This document shows, piece after piece, positions 51,000 through 60,465 of a DNA stretch of 64,000 bases. The stretch comes from Chitinophaga oryziterrae. Lineage in GTDB: Bacteria > Bacteroidota > Bacteroidia > Chitinophagales > Chitinophagaceae. A model generated the notes under the pieces. It did no database searches and had not been told where the DNA came from. It was given only the letters and a program-made list of their open reading frames with translations. Within the stretch, counting starts at the first letter, position 1. Each line of letters begins with the position of its first letter. A program made the translations under genes and the position numbers. The stretch covers positions 992,001 to 1,056,000 of the forward strand of contig NZ_WRXO01000002.1 of the NCBI RefSeq assembly GCF_009758125.1, given 5' to 3'.

Positions 51000-53900
51000 C
51001 TACGAAGCACATTTCACATGAGGTTTACAATTGTCACAAGCCGCATTCTTCTGATTAGGCCCCCATGAAATTCCCCATTTCTTGAACTTGGTCCCTTCCG
51101 GTGCATTCCTGATAATGACCCTTTCTGCATGGTTATTGAGATTATAGGCCTTCCGTACAGATTTTAATTTACTGGTGGGTCTTGGTTGCTCCATTTTGGC
51201 TACCCCACTATAAATATTCTCCGCAGGAATACCATGATCTATCAATATCTGTCTCTGCTTCGGTGTCAGCTTTGCTCCATTGCCGGAAGCAAACAACTGT
51301 TTCTCTCCACTGGGTAATGTACCCTCTCCAATAGATACAGTGGACTGGTTAAAACCTATTTCAGGTTTATCAGGTATATTACGTTTAAGTGCATTATGCG
51401 CTTCCCTGGCTATTTTAGCTAAATCTTCATCAAAAACCGGATGCAGACCTAAGAAATCAAAATCTGCATTGGGATCATTTACATAACTGTAGGCCCTGCT
51501 GCCACCATCCAGTCCTATCGGGTCTTTGCTGATATAACTTCCTTCATCCGGACTATAATACCTGAACCTGTTATAATACAGCCCGGTTTCAACATCTTCA
51601 TACTGCCCCTGGTACCTGAAAGGGATGAATCCTTTTGACCCTGCTAACTTACGTACCTTTCCATAAATATCCAATTCGCAGGACCAGATGTTTTCTCCTG
51701 CTTCATCATAGGCCTGACAGGGAGTACCTAAATAATCAGAGATAATAGAGTATTGCTTTCCGTTGATGATCCTGGCAACAGGAATATGAGAATCCCCTTC
51801 AAATACCCAGGTGATCAGTGTTTCCTCAGGTACCGGCTCTGGTGATACCGTGATATTGCCCAGTTCATCTATCACTGTCTGAGGTCTTTCATCTGCTGTA
51901 TATACCCACTCATGCAATGGCGTATCATTATCCCACACCCAACGGGTAATCTTTTGCTGGAATATCTTCGCCGTTCTTCTCCCCAATGCATCATACTCAA
52001 ACGTCACCGTTTTATTATCCGGCCTTGTTACCTTCGTCAGCTTTCCCTTGGCAGACCATTCATACAACCACACCTTATGGTCGGCCATGATCTTCTTCAC
52101 CAGAAATCCCTCTGCATCATATTCAAAGCGGGCTTCAGGTGTTTCTTTCACCTGTCCGCCAGTACCGTATTTACGGTCTTTATGCGTAGCTGCACGATAC
52201 AGGTTGCCCGTCTTATCCGGCTGGCGGTAATCAAACTGCCCATCTTCATATTGCGCCCACGCAAGGTTCCCAAAGTCGTCATGCCCGAATTTAGCCGTAC
52301 TCTTATTCAGCGCATTCACCATCTGTTTCAACCGCTGATTCACATCCCAGCGATAATAACATTTGCGGGTAGTACGTGTTTTATTATTCACCGTATGTGA
52401 TGCCGGCATACCCGCCTGGTCGTAGGTCATACTGCTTGTAACACCACCGGTTAAGATCCTTTCTGTTTCAAGTCCCAGCAGGTTATATTGTATCTCTACA
52501 GACCATGCATCTTTTAATCCGGCGGCATATGCTTTCATAGTGGTTACATCGCCCATGTTATTGCGATGCAATTGTATCCTGGCACCAAGAGAACTTTGCA
52601 GGGAACTACGTTTACCATTTACATCATAACTGCTCTTTACAATATGCCCGTTTTGCCATTCTTCTACTACCCGTCCTAATGCGTCCCGCTTAAACTGTAC
52701 CGTAGTATTTTCATTTACGGCTTCGATCAGCTGCCCGTTGCGGTCATAGTTGAAAGTAGACCAGCTGCCGTCATGCTGCTCACTGCGCACCAGCATACCA
52801 GCATAATCATATTCATACAGTGTACTCTTTCCATCCGGCCGCTCTGTCTTCACAACCTTACCGGTAGTATCGCGTATGAAACGATGTGTAATGCCATCAA
52901 ATCCTGTTTCCTGTATGATCTCTCCGCGTGCATTACGTACAAAGCGATACGTTTCTCCGTGCTCATTTACAATGGTATGAAGCTGATCTTCTGTATCATA
53001 AACGTAGTGTGTTTTAGCACCATGTTCTTCTCTTGTTCTCACACTGCCCAATGGTGTATAAGTAAAACGTACATCATGATGTTTATCACTGGCACGTAAC
53101 ACCTGGTCATAGGCATCATATTCCAGTTGCGTATAATTCCCATCGGGTGTTTCCATTGAGGTAACACGTCCCAGGTTATCATAACGGTAGGTTTGTTTTT
53201 GATTCAATGGATTACTGCTGCTGGTGCATTGTCCCCATACATCATGGGTCCAGCGTGCAATACCTCCATCCGGTAACACCATGGAGACGAGATTAAAGTC
53301 CTCATCATATTCCATCAGCGTAGCGTTGTCATTGAGGTCTTCCACACGCGATAACAACTGTTGTTGATTGTAACGGAACACCTGTATAGTACCATCAGGT
53401 TTAGTCACCGTATGCAGCAAACCATTAGACGGATAATAGATATAAGAACTGCTGTTCCCTTCAGGGTCTACGCCCAGTATCATATTACCATCCTCATTAT
53501 AAGAGAATGAATAAGCATTGCCATCAGGTTGTACTACAGAAGCGAGATTACCTCTTTCATCATAAGTATAACCGGAGAGAGTACCTTCTTCATCAATCTC
53601 CTGGTATATCTCAAAATCTGGTGTATAGTTGGTAAAAGTAGAATTGCCTGAAGCATCTTTTACCTGGTGAACAACAAAGTCAGGTGTATAATAATAAGTA
53701 GATGTTTGTCCCAGTGAATTAGTAACAAGATTATATCCTTCCTGCGGATAATATTCAATGAAGCCTTCCAGTAATCCACCATCGCCCCATGTATGCACAC
53801 AACGTTTCTTTGCATCATATTCCCAGTAAAAACGCTGACCGGTGCGGTCTTGTTTCTCTATCATCAGATGCTTATGAAAAACGATATGATTGGATTGTTC

Positions 53901-55142
53901 CAGTGCGTCCGTAATAGTGATCAGATCTCCTTCTTCATTATAAGCATAAGATACCATCAGCTGTTCTTCTCCGCGATGACGCGCAGTTACACTGGTAATA
54001 CGTCCTGCTTTATCATTCTCAATATGTAAATGTCTGCCAACACTATCCGTTACGCGCAGCAGATGGCCTTTACTGTTATAATGCAGGGTAATAATAAAGC
54101 CTGCTTTGTTATGTATGGAAGAAAGCCGGTAGTGTTTTTCTGCGGGATGTGTTTTACGGAAGGTATAATACCGTTGTTCTTCATGATTGTACAACTGGTA
54201 TTCATCGATATCACTTCTTGTTAATGTCAGTTTTTCATGACGATTATATTCATTGTCACCGCTAAAAGGAAGCAGATCGAACATCGCACTGCGTCCGTCT
54301 TCTAATAATACCGCTGTAGCCCCTTCTGCTGCAAATTCATGCACCCGCATATCATAAGACAGATGCGTGCCATGCCCCAGTAATCCTTCATGAGAGCTGT
54401 CACTGTTCCAGGAACGTTTCCATATTAAGGTAATAGGCCCTGGCAATTCAAAATCAAGACCATCATATATCACAATGCCCTGCACCAGGTCTACCGGCTC
54501 AAAGCCCTTTTTACACAGGAACTTACTCAGTTTATTGCTGCCTAATTTTCCCTTCAGTGCATGATTGAATTTAGTTGTCAGCTTACGCCCGATTTTACCT
54601 AAGCCTTTCATCAGTGCACCGAAACCAAAGGACATCACAAGGTTCATTAATACGCCTGCCCAGTCGGGCACAAAAGGACCACCTACCATTACCGGTTTAC
54701 CAAAGGAGAGGGGGATAGAGAAGGAGGTAGGCAGGTACATACTTGGAATAGGTTTCAGCTTCTTACCTGGTTTTAAGGAAAGCGGAAGACCGATATCATT
54801 ACAGGTCATGAGCATATGTCCGGAAGGGCTCATCATTCTTCCTTCCACCATTACTTTTTTGCTGCCAAAGAAGTTCACGGAATCATGGCCTATCATAGGA
54901 GCCAGCAACCAGGGCCCACCCATGGGAATATGAAAGAGAATGACGATGATACCACTGGTATCACTCACCCCTCTGGGTACATGATTCACTTTGGTAGTAG
55001 CGCCTAAAAATGGAATATAATCCATGGGGTCCAGCACAAATCCAATATAAGGATGTGGCAGCGGAATGGGGAAGCCGAATAATATAACAATATGTATATC
55101 CAGCCCTATGACGGGAATAAAGTGTTTATTGCTAACCAGCAT
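51000..55142 (-). CDS. T6SS PAAR-like/RHS effector with deaminase-like toxin tip
   Basis: 1380 residues. N-terminal PAAR-like part (about 1-165: FGSKKVMVEGRMMSPSGHML; GKPVMVGGPFVPDWAGVLM) that would cap VgrG; then a DUF6531-like segment (VIYDGLDFELPGPITLIWKR) and some 35 YD repeats from about 340 to 1130. The RHS core ends YYNRFRYYSPDEGSYISKDP and IGLDGGSRAYSYVNDPN, where such proteins self-cleave or enclose the toxin. The tip (about 1234-1380) contains NHAERVIIRNAPEG (His1338, Glu1340) and CDNC (Cys1369, Cys1372), the HAE + CxxC zinc site of the deaminase fold. So the toxin probably deaminates cytosine or adenine in nucleic acid or nucleotides. Two putative immunity genes follow. Confidence 0.85.
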   Translation of the reverse strand: MLVSNKHFIPVIGLDIHIVILFGFPIPLPHPYIGFVLDPMDYIPFLGATTKVNHVPRGVSDTSGIIVILFHIPMGGPWLLAPMIGHDSVNFFGSKKVMVEGRMMSPSGHMLMTCNDIGLPLSLKPGKKLKPIPSMYLPTSFSIPLSFGKPVMVGGPFVPDWAGVLMNLVMSFGFGALMKGLGKIGRKLTTKFNHALKGKLGSNKLSKFLCKKGFEPVDLVQGIVIYDGLDFELPGPITLIWKRSWNSDSSHEGLLGHGTHLSYDMRVHEFAAEGATAVLLEDGRSAMFDLLPFSGDNEYNRHEKLTLTRSDIDEYQLYNHEEQRYYTFRKTHPAEKHYRLSSIHNKAGFIITLHYNSKGHLLRVTDSVGRHLHIENDKAGRITSVTARHRGEEQLMVSYAYNEEGDLITITDALEQSNHIVFHKHLMIEKQDRTGQRFYWEYDAKKRCVHTWGDGGLLEGFIEYYPQEGYNLVTNSLGQTSTYYYTPDFVVHQVKDASGNSTFTNYTPDFEIYQEIDEEGTLSGYTYDERGNLASVVQPDGNAYSFSYNEDGNMILGVDPEGNSSSYIYYPSNGLLHTVTKPDGTIQVFRYNQQQLLSRVEDLNDNATLMEYDEDFNLVSMVLPDGGIARWTHDVWGQCTSSSNPLNQKQTYRYDNLGRVTSMETPDGNYTQLEYDAYDQVLRASDKHHDVRFTYTPLGSVRTREEHGAKTHYVYDTEDQLHTIVNEHGETYRFVRNARGEIIQETGFDGITHRFIRDTTGKVVKTERPDGKSTLYEYDYAGMLVRSEQHDGSWSTFNYDRNGQLIEAVNENTTVQFKRDALGRVVEEWQNGHIVKSSYDVNGKRSSLQSSLGARIQLHRNNMGDVTTMKAYAAGLKDAWSVEIQYNLLGLETERILTGGVTSSMTYDQAGMPASHTVNNKTRTTRKCYYRWDVNQRLKQMVNALNKSTAKFGHDDFGNLAWAQYEDGQFDYRQPDKTGNLYRAATHKDRKYGTGGQVKETPEARFEYDAEGFLVKKIMADHKVWLYEWSAKGKLTKVTRPDNKTVTFEYDALGRRTAKIFQQKITRWVWDNDTPLHEWVYTADERPQTVIDELGNITVSPEPVPEETLITWVFEGDSHIPVARIINGKQYSIISDYLGTPCQAYDEAGENIWSCELDIYGKVRKLAGSKGFIPFRYQGQYEDVETGLYYNRFRYYSPDEGSYISKDPIGLDGGSRAYSYVNDPNADFDFLGLHPVFDEDLAKIAREAHNALKRNIPDKPEIGFNQSTVSIGEGTLPSGEKQLFASGNGAKLTPKQRQILIDHGIPAENIYSGVAKMEQPRPTSKLKSVRKAYNLNNHAERVIIRNAPEGTKFKKWGISWGPNQKNAACDNCKPHVKCAS

Positions 55143-55152
55143 ACGCGTTTTT

Positions 55153-56493
55153 TTAAAGGTTCTCCATTTCCAGAGGCAGGTTCATAGGCATCCGGTTTTT
55201 CCGGATGGTATCGACATCAGTTTTCCAGTCGGCCCCAAATAAACGGCCCATCTTTTCATCGATGCCATTGATCACGTCGGTCATTTTGTTAGCGTGCGCA
55301 TGATCGTAATAGTCACGTAACAGATAGATGTATATAGAGGCGCTTACTTCTTCATCAGATAGTGGTAATCCGGCCAGATAACCTTTTTCGAGGATATCAT
55401 AATAACGGCCGGCGTCTTTGCGACGGCATAACTCAGCTGCCTGGTACCAGGCATTTAAAGCCTGTTGGGAGAAGTTATGCAGTTGTGCCATCTCTGCCTG
55501 TTGTATAAACCAGTTAATGGCTTCTGTAAAGCGCCTGCGTATCTGTGCATAGGCGCCCTGGTAACCATAAAACTGCACCAGCAAGGGTAAACAGGCTGTA
55601 TCACCCTGTTGTACCCCCTGTTTGGATATACGCTGTCCGCGTTCCAGTAACAACGGTATCTGTGGATCTCTTTTAAAATGGAACAGCATACCTGCATACA
55701 TAATATGCGCAGTAGCGAACAATCCCTTGTTACCGCTTTTTTGTGTGCAGTCCAGCGCCGCTTGTCCCCAGCGGTGCAGACGTTTAACATCTTTATCTTT
55801 GAGCGCTTCCCCCATTTCAAATACGCACTTGCGCATCATGATCTCCGGGTTGTTAGGATCGCCGCTGCCGCCTAGTTTACGAATGGCTGCATGCAGGTCC
55901 ATAGACACGTGAATGGTACATAACATGTCCGGGAATTGCCGGTCGTGCATCGCAAACTGTTCGTTATTCAGATGGTCCAGTACCAGCAATTTCACACCTG
56001 ATGGAATACCTTTTTTGAGGATGGTCGTCAGCCAGTTCTTCATGTCCCGGGTATTGCTGACCTGTCTGGGTAAGAGCACCAGTACCAGTTGTTGTTTCGC
56101 GGGCAAAGCACGTTGAAAGGAGGCCAGCATCAGCAATAAATCCTCATCACTTTTTCCCTGTGCAAAAGGCTTCGGGTCCCATGTAAAACCAGCATTACGC
56201 TGCTCCATCTCCTGTAACAGCGCAGTACTGTTATTGTAAGTTTCCAGCCAGTCTTTTATGAGTGCTGCACTGTAAGTATCTTCATCTTCGAAATCAGTAA
56301 GGTGGGTAACGAATACTTCCGGTAAGCTGCCATGAGCAGAAGATTCCAGTTTCACGAAACCTTCATATACACGCGATTCTTCCGGCTTTATCACCATTCT
56401 CACCAGCTTCAATGCCGGTTTGCCGCTTGTCTTTTCCAGCCAGGTACGTTGTATATTATTGACCAGTTGGGCTATGGGATTATGTTCATTCAT
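55153..56493 (-). CDS. Putative T6SS effector adaptor (helical-repeat protein)
   Basis: 446 residues, cytoplasmic. The first ~220 residues are mixed alpha/beta (LKLVRMVIKPEESRVYEGFV; LASFQRALPAKQQLVLVLLP; VKLLVLDHLNNEQFAMHDRQ). The rest is a TPR/SEL1-like helical array (LHRWGQAALDCTQKSGNKGL; TEAINWFIQQAEMAQLHNFS; AWYQAAELCRRKDAGRYYDI). I do not recognise the family. It sits exactly between vgrG (8 bp gap) and the PAAR-RHS effector (10 bp gap), the slot of adaptor or chaperone proteins (DUF4123, DUF1795) in other T6SS. It is inferred to load the RHS protein on the VgrG tip. Confidence 0.65.
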   Translation of the reverse strand: MNEHNPIAQLVNNIQRTWLEKTSGKPALKLVRMVIKPEESRVYEGFVKLESSAHGSLPEVFVTHLTDFEDEDTYSAALIKDWLETYNNSTALLQEMEQRNAGFTWDPKPFAQGKSDEDLLLMLASFQRALPAKQQLVLVLLPRQVSNTRDMKNWLTTILKKGIPSGVKLLVLDHLNNEQFAMHDRQFPDMLCTIHVSMDLHAAIRKLGGSGDPNNPEIMMRKCVFEMGEALKDKDVKRLHRWGQAALDCTQKSGNKGLFATAHIMYAGMLFHFKRDPQIPLLLERGQRISKQGVQQGDTACLPLLVQFYGYQGAYAQIRRRFTEAINWFIQQAEMAQLHNFSQQALNAWYQAAELCRRKDAGRYYDILEKGYLAGLPLSDEEVSASIYIYLLRDYYDHAHANKMTDVINGIDEKMGRLFGADWKTDVDTIRKNRMPMNLPLEMENL

Positions 56494-56501
56494 AATACAG
56501 C

Positions 56502-58349
56502 TTAACAGTTAATGTTCACCATTCCACCTACTATATCAGTAGTGGTATTACCGTTCATTTTAATACTCAGACTGCTGATATCTACTTTGGTTTTTCCTAT
56601 TACCTCATAGTGTTCTGCATTCAGCTTCATATTAGCAGTACTGATCATTTCATGCAGGGTATCTGCTGTTGTAGTGACTTTATCTGCTGCCGTATCTATT
56701 TTATTCGCTTTATTATCTACAGTAATCTGTGCAGGTCCTTCTCCGATCACCACTTTTTCAGACCCTTTAATATGAATTTCTTTGGAGATAAATTCTATCT
56801 TATTAGGCGCATCCACTATAATATGATCATCTGTTTTCACGGTCACCAGTGTCTGTGAATTGATAGTGATATTACCGGCGCCATCCATCGCCATGGAGCT
56901 GCCGTTTTTATCAGTAACAGTTACACTACCTGCAGCATCATTCAGCACGATCATATTACCACTGCGCGTTTTGAGCGCTTTCACATCATTGCCTGCATTG
57001 CCGTAACTGCTTTTGGCTTTACCATTATAGGTACTGCCTATTACAAAGGGTTGTTCTGCATTACCGCCTTCAAACTCTGCTATAATTTCTTCTCCTACTT
57101 CAGGCATAATAAATAACCCTTTATCTCCACCACCGGAAGAAGATACAACCCTTATCCAGGGTGTTTGCCCCTGCTGCATCCAGCGGAACTTCACCTTGAT
57201 ACGGCCTAATCCTTTAGGGTCATTATTCTCTACAACGGTAGCAGATTGAGGCTCACAATAGGGGATGTTACTGAGGTCTACATGTGGGGTAGCAACGTCT
57301 GCGGGTATACCTTCAAATATGTTATGATAGCTGCCGTTGGCACTACAGTAATGGCGTATACCGGTAACCATAAATTCCCCGTGATGCTGTTCCTGAGAGA
57401 AAGCAGATTCATTGATACTGACAGTATCGCCGATACGGAAAGAAGGATTGGTACTGCTGCCTTTTAATGTAACCATCTTAGCGAGTTGCCCTTTCTTCTT
57501 CAGCATGGTCATTTTATCTATCTGTGATTTGGCGCTGCTGTTGAAGGCATAGTTCATTTTATATAAGCCTTCGCGACTGTATAACTTCGTGCTTATTTCA
57601 TGCGCATGTTGTGAATAGGCATTCATCTTACCTACTTCTTTCGCCTGCGTATTATCTTCCACTACAGTATCCTGGCGATAGTCGTATCCGTTGAGACGTG
57701 CATTATTCGGCCGTACTGATAATTCAATGTTAAAATCAAGTAGATCTACCTGGTGGGTAAGTACCGTTTTCTGTGGCGTATATTTACCAAATACCTGTTG
57801 CTGTCCGTCATAGAAAAACCACTCCCCATATCTTTCAGATAATCTTTTAATAAAGGAATAAGATGTTTCTTTATACTGAACAATATACTTCTGTGTTTCT
57901 TTTGTCTCAGGACTGATAGTCGTTCTGAGTACATTGGGAGGATAGCTTTTCACCGTAGCAGAAACAATATCCGATAATGATTTATTTTCGAATGCCGCAA
58001 TGTGCGGATCATCTTCCAGTAGTATGCTTGGGCTTTGTCCTTTGATGATGCAATGACCATGTGTGCCATCGCCCTGTTTACCAGTGGTAATGTTCATCAC
58101 AATTCCTTTGAAGATCAGGTTTTTTACACCAGAGAGTTGCTCTGCCGGTGCTACATTGATCTCTACTTCTTCTCCGAGGAATTTGGTAGCGGCACCTGAA
58201 ATACCTCCACCCAGTTTTTCAAACCAGTCATAGCTGACATATATCTCAAAATCGTGATGACCGTTAATATATTGTCGCAGTTCTATCGTATGAAACGTTT
58301 CGAACTGTTGTCCGGCAATGGAAAAAGAAGTTTTTGTATTAAGCGCCAT
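56502..58349 (-). CDS. tssI: T6SS spike protein VgrG (TssI)
   Basis: 615 residues. The N-terminal gp27-like half (FETFHTIELRQYINGHHDFE; SDIVSATVKSYPPNVLRTTI; YKETSYSFIKRLSERYGEWF) is followed by the gp5-like OB domain near 365-460 (PKGLGRIKVKFRWMQQGQTP; GLFIMPEVGEEIIAEFEGGN) and a beta-helix needle (GNMIVLNDAAGSVTVTDKNG; GAGNITINSQTLVTVKTDDH). It trimerises into the membrane-piercing spike at the tip of the Hcp tube. No extra effector domain is fused. It is followed by the adaptor and PAAR-RHS genes in the same operon. Confidence 0.93.
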   Translation of the reverse strand: MALNTKTSFSIAGQQFETFHTIELRQYINGHHDFEIYVSYDWFEKLGGGISGAATKFLGEEVEINVAPAEQLSGVKNLIFKGIVMNITTGKQGDGTHGHCIIKGQSPSILLEDDPHIAAFENKSLSDIVSATVKSYPPNVLRTTISPETKETQKYIVQYKETSYSFIKRLSERYGEWFFYDGQQQVFGKYTPQKTVLTHQVDLLDFNIELSVRPNNARLNGYDYRQDTVVEDNTQAKEVGKMNAYSQHAHEISTKLYSREGLYKMNYAFNSSAKSQIDKMTMLKKKGQLAKMVTLKGSSTNPSFRIGDTVSINESAFSQEQHHGEFMVTGIRHYCSANGSYHNIFEGIPADVATPHVDLSNIPYCEPQSATVVENNDPKGLGRIKVKFRWMQQGQTPWIRVVSSSGGGDKGLFIMPEVGEEIIAEFEGGNAEQPFVIGSTYNGKAKSSYGNAGNDVKALKTRSGNMIVLNDAAGSVTVTDKNGSSMAMDGAGNITINSQTLVTVKTDDHIIVDAPNKIEFISKEIHIKGSEKVVIGEGPAQITVDNKANKIDTAADKVTTTADTLHEMISTANMKLNAEHYEVIGKTKVDISSLSIKMNGNTTTDIVGGMVNINC

Positions 58350-58361
58350 GATGTTAATATT

Positions 58362-59135
58362 TTATTTCTTTTCTTTCAGAATAAGAGGCTTGCTGAGAAG
58401 GCCTTCCTTTTGTTGGGGATGCAGTACAACGTCTGCTCCATTGAATGTTACAGTAAAGCCAGAGAAAGTGATCACTCCCTGTTTATTGGATGTTAACTGA
58501 AAAGTACTGCCTGATGTGATGGTCCAGGCATTATATCCCGGTAACCCGCTCAGGTTCCCGTTTGCATTGGTCTGCATGTTATTATATAACAGCTTACCGT
58601 TTTCATCGTATACGTCGAACCGTTTGCCTCTGAAATAGTAAGCCAGATAGTTATTGGTATGCATCCATAAAGGAGTGCCGGCCTTTTCTTTTGGTACTTT
58701 CTCAAACTGTACAGAATCTGTTCTTCCCTCTTTGTTAGCAATACCCAGCCACAGATCTTTTTTATCATTATGACTGATTAATGTAAAAGAGGCATCTTCA
58801 AACAAAGAAGATTGTCCGCCATTAAAGATGGGTCTGTCCAGCTGCCATACCTTCCTGTCGGGCAATACTTTTTCCTTACTGACATGTACAGGAAAATATT
58901 CCGCACCATATGTATAGATGCTGACATTATCAGAGAGGATACGCAGAGAAGAAATAGGGCTGAGGTATTTTGAAAAGTCTACGGATTTCCAGAAGGAATC
59001 TTCCGGGGGATGTTGTTTGCGGGCATCCAGGTAACTTTTAGGCATCCATATTGCGTTGTCTACTGTTATAGTTTGTGCAATAGCAGAAGTCGCGAATGCC
59101 AGTAAAAGGGTTATATACAAAATGGATCTTTTCAT
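58362..59135 (-). CDS. Secreted protein, probable immunity to the Tae4-like amidase
   Basis: 257 residues with a signal peptide (SILYITLLLAFATSAIAQT), so it is periplasmic or outer-membrane associated. The body is beta-rich (VSIYTYGAEYFPVHVSKEKV; KRFDVYDENGKLLYNNMQTN; GVITFSGFTVTFNGADVVLH). I do not recognise the family; it is much longer than known Tai4 proteins. It lies 5 bp after the amidase effector gene and 12 bp before vgrG. An immunity protein against a periplasmic peptidoglycan amidase must be exported, which fits. Confidence 0.6.
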   Translation of the reverse strand: MKRSILYITLLLAFATSAIAQTITVDNAIWMPKSYLDARKQHPPEDSFWKSVDFSKYLSPISSLRILSDNVSIYTYGAEYFPVHVSKEKVLPDRKVWQLDRPIFNGGQSSLFEDASFTLISHNDKKDLWLGIANKEGRTDSVQFEKVPKEKAGTPLWMHTNNYLAYYFRGKRFDVYDENGKLLYNNMQTNANGNLSGLPGYNAWTITSGSTFQLTSNKQGVITFSGFTVTFNGADVVLHPQQKEGLLSKPLILKEKK

Positions 59136-59140
59136 AGACT

Positions 59141-59644
59141 TTAATTTACTTCCCAGAACCAGATCTGTTTCACACGATTATCATTCGTATAATCTCCGGT
59201 GGCTGTCTGTATCTGAGCGTTTACGTGATATAACAGATCTATATGATCTCCTGAATTATTTGTCCCGTAAAAGTCCTTAAAGAAGATAATGCCGTTCTTA
59301 GACCAATACTGATTACTGATGAAATCGTTTTTCTGTGCAGCACTATTACAATCAATGATCACTGGTTTACCGTAATTACGCCATATCCATGTAGCCAGGC
59401 TTTCAGCGCCCCTTGCATAACCGTGTGTACATTTCGGGTCTGTATAATTGGCCAGGCTTACTCCTGATTTAATAAGACAGTATGACATCCTGATAGCGCA
59501 CTGGTTTTCGTACTGATACATTCCATTGCGGTCTTTCTCATCGCACGGCATTGCGTGGCTGCTGCCGGGAGGAGCATCTCTGTCGTGCGGATAGCTACTC
59601 CATAATGTATTAAAAGACGGAAATTTCTTAAGTCCCATAAACAC
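59141..59644 (-). CDS. tae4: Tae4-family T6SS amidase effector
   Basis: 167 residues, no signal peptide (delivered by the T6SS). The Tae4 pattern is complete: the catalytic Cys in NQCAIRMSYCLIKSGVSL, CTHGYARGAESLATWIWR in the middle, and the catalytic His/Asp in SGDHIDLLYHVNAQIQ. Tae4 enzymes cut the D-Glu-mDAP bond of peptidoglycan stem peptides in rival cells. It lies 3 bp downstream of the tube protein gene tssD, which suggests delivery inside the Hcp tube, and is followed by a probable immunity gene. Confidence 0.88.
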   Translation of the reverse strand: MFMGLKKFPSFNTLWSSYPHDRDAPPGSSHAMPCDEKDRNGMYQYENQCAIRMSYCLIKSGVSLANYTDPKCTHGYARGAESLATWIWRNYGKPVIIDCNSAAQKNDFISNQYWSKNGIIFFKDFYGTNNSGDHIDLLYHVNAQIQTATGDYTNDNRVKQIWFWEVN

Positions 59645-59647
59645 TGA

Positions 59648-60040
59648 TTAAGCCTGAGGCCAGGGGTTCTGAAACGTGGAGCTGCCCAGTTGTACTTCTC
59701 TTGCTGAGAGTACCAGTTTTATCTGCATAGGAATTTCACCACTTGCATGAAAATGCTCAAAGTATTCCACGCAATAGGCATCCGTAAATTTCAGTTCTTT
59801 CATTTTAGACATCGCATCACGGCGAAAGAAAACAATGCTGCCGCTTTTAGTCTGTGTATTGGATATCATCCAGTCGAACAATGACGTATTACCATCTGAT
59901 TCAAGTAATACTGTAAGTGAGCCTCCTGTGGGTCGGGCAGCCGGTTTTCCGTTATGATCTGTATGCTGCGAAAAAGAAAATTGGCAATCCAGTACATTGA
60001 TTTCTTCTCCGTCTAATCGCATTACTGCTTTGAATGACAT
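59648..60040 (-). CDS. tssD: T6SS tube protein TssD (Hcp)
   Basis: 130 residues, the normal length for the Bacteroidota TssD family: MSFKAVMRLDGEEINVLDCQ, FSFSQHTDHNGKPAARPTGG, TSLFDWMISNTQTKSGSIVF and the closing FTDAYCVEYFEHFHASGEIP with LVLSAREVQLGSS. It forms hexameric rings stacked into the inner tube that carries small effectors. It is the first gene of the minus-strand effector operon, divergent from tssH. Confidence 0.93.
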   Translation of the reverse strand: MSFKAVMRLDGEEINVLDCQFSFSQHTDHNGKPAARPTGGSLTVLLESDGNTSLFDWMISNTQTKSGSIVFFRRDAMSKMKELKFTDAYCVEYFEHFHASGEIPMQIKLVLSAREVQLGSSTFQNPWPQA

Positions 60041-60465
60041 ACCTGTGAGGTTTTTGGATTAACTATAATTACAAATAAAGATAAATGGTCAATACGAAAA
60101 TAAATTATTCTGCCAGATAATCAGCATCATTTGGAAAAAATTAACTGATAACAGGGAGTAATTTATAACGGTATAATATGTTACTTTTATTTAAAATTAT
60201 CATTAATTGATATTTGTTTTAAATTGTTGATCCGGATGAAGATGATTGATTGAGAATTGCTTAACTGTAATTGACACAGCAGTGTATAAAAGTGATTGCA
60301 CGAACACTGCTATATTTGCAGTAGTCATATAAGCCCCTATAGCGCATTTCAACAGCGTAATAAATAATTCATATACATTTTAGCTGTATCTTTATCCCTG
60401 TTAATAATGCCCATATAATCGTAACCCTTTTTAAATAATAAACGGAAAAACCTATAAGTTAACTA
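60041..60465. promoter_or_regulatory. Divergent T6SS intergenic region
   Basis: 425 bp of A/T-rich sequence between the tssD and tssH starts holds no gene. TATATTTG at 60311-60318 is a good -7 box for tssH, though no -33 TTTG stands at the 19-bp spacing. Reading toward tssD, TTATTTG near 60070-60080 is a possible -7 box. The region must carry both T6SS promoters; no repeats or operators were recognised. Confidence 0.5.
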
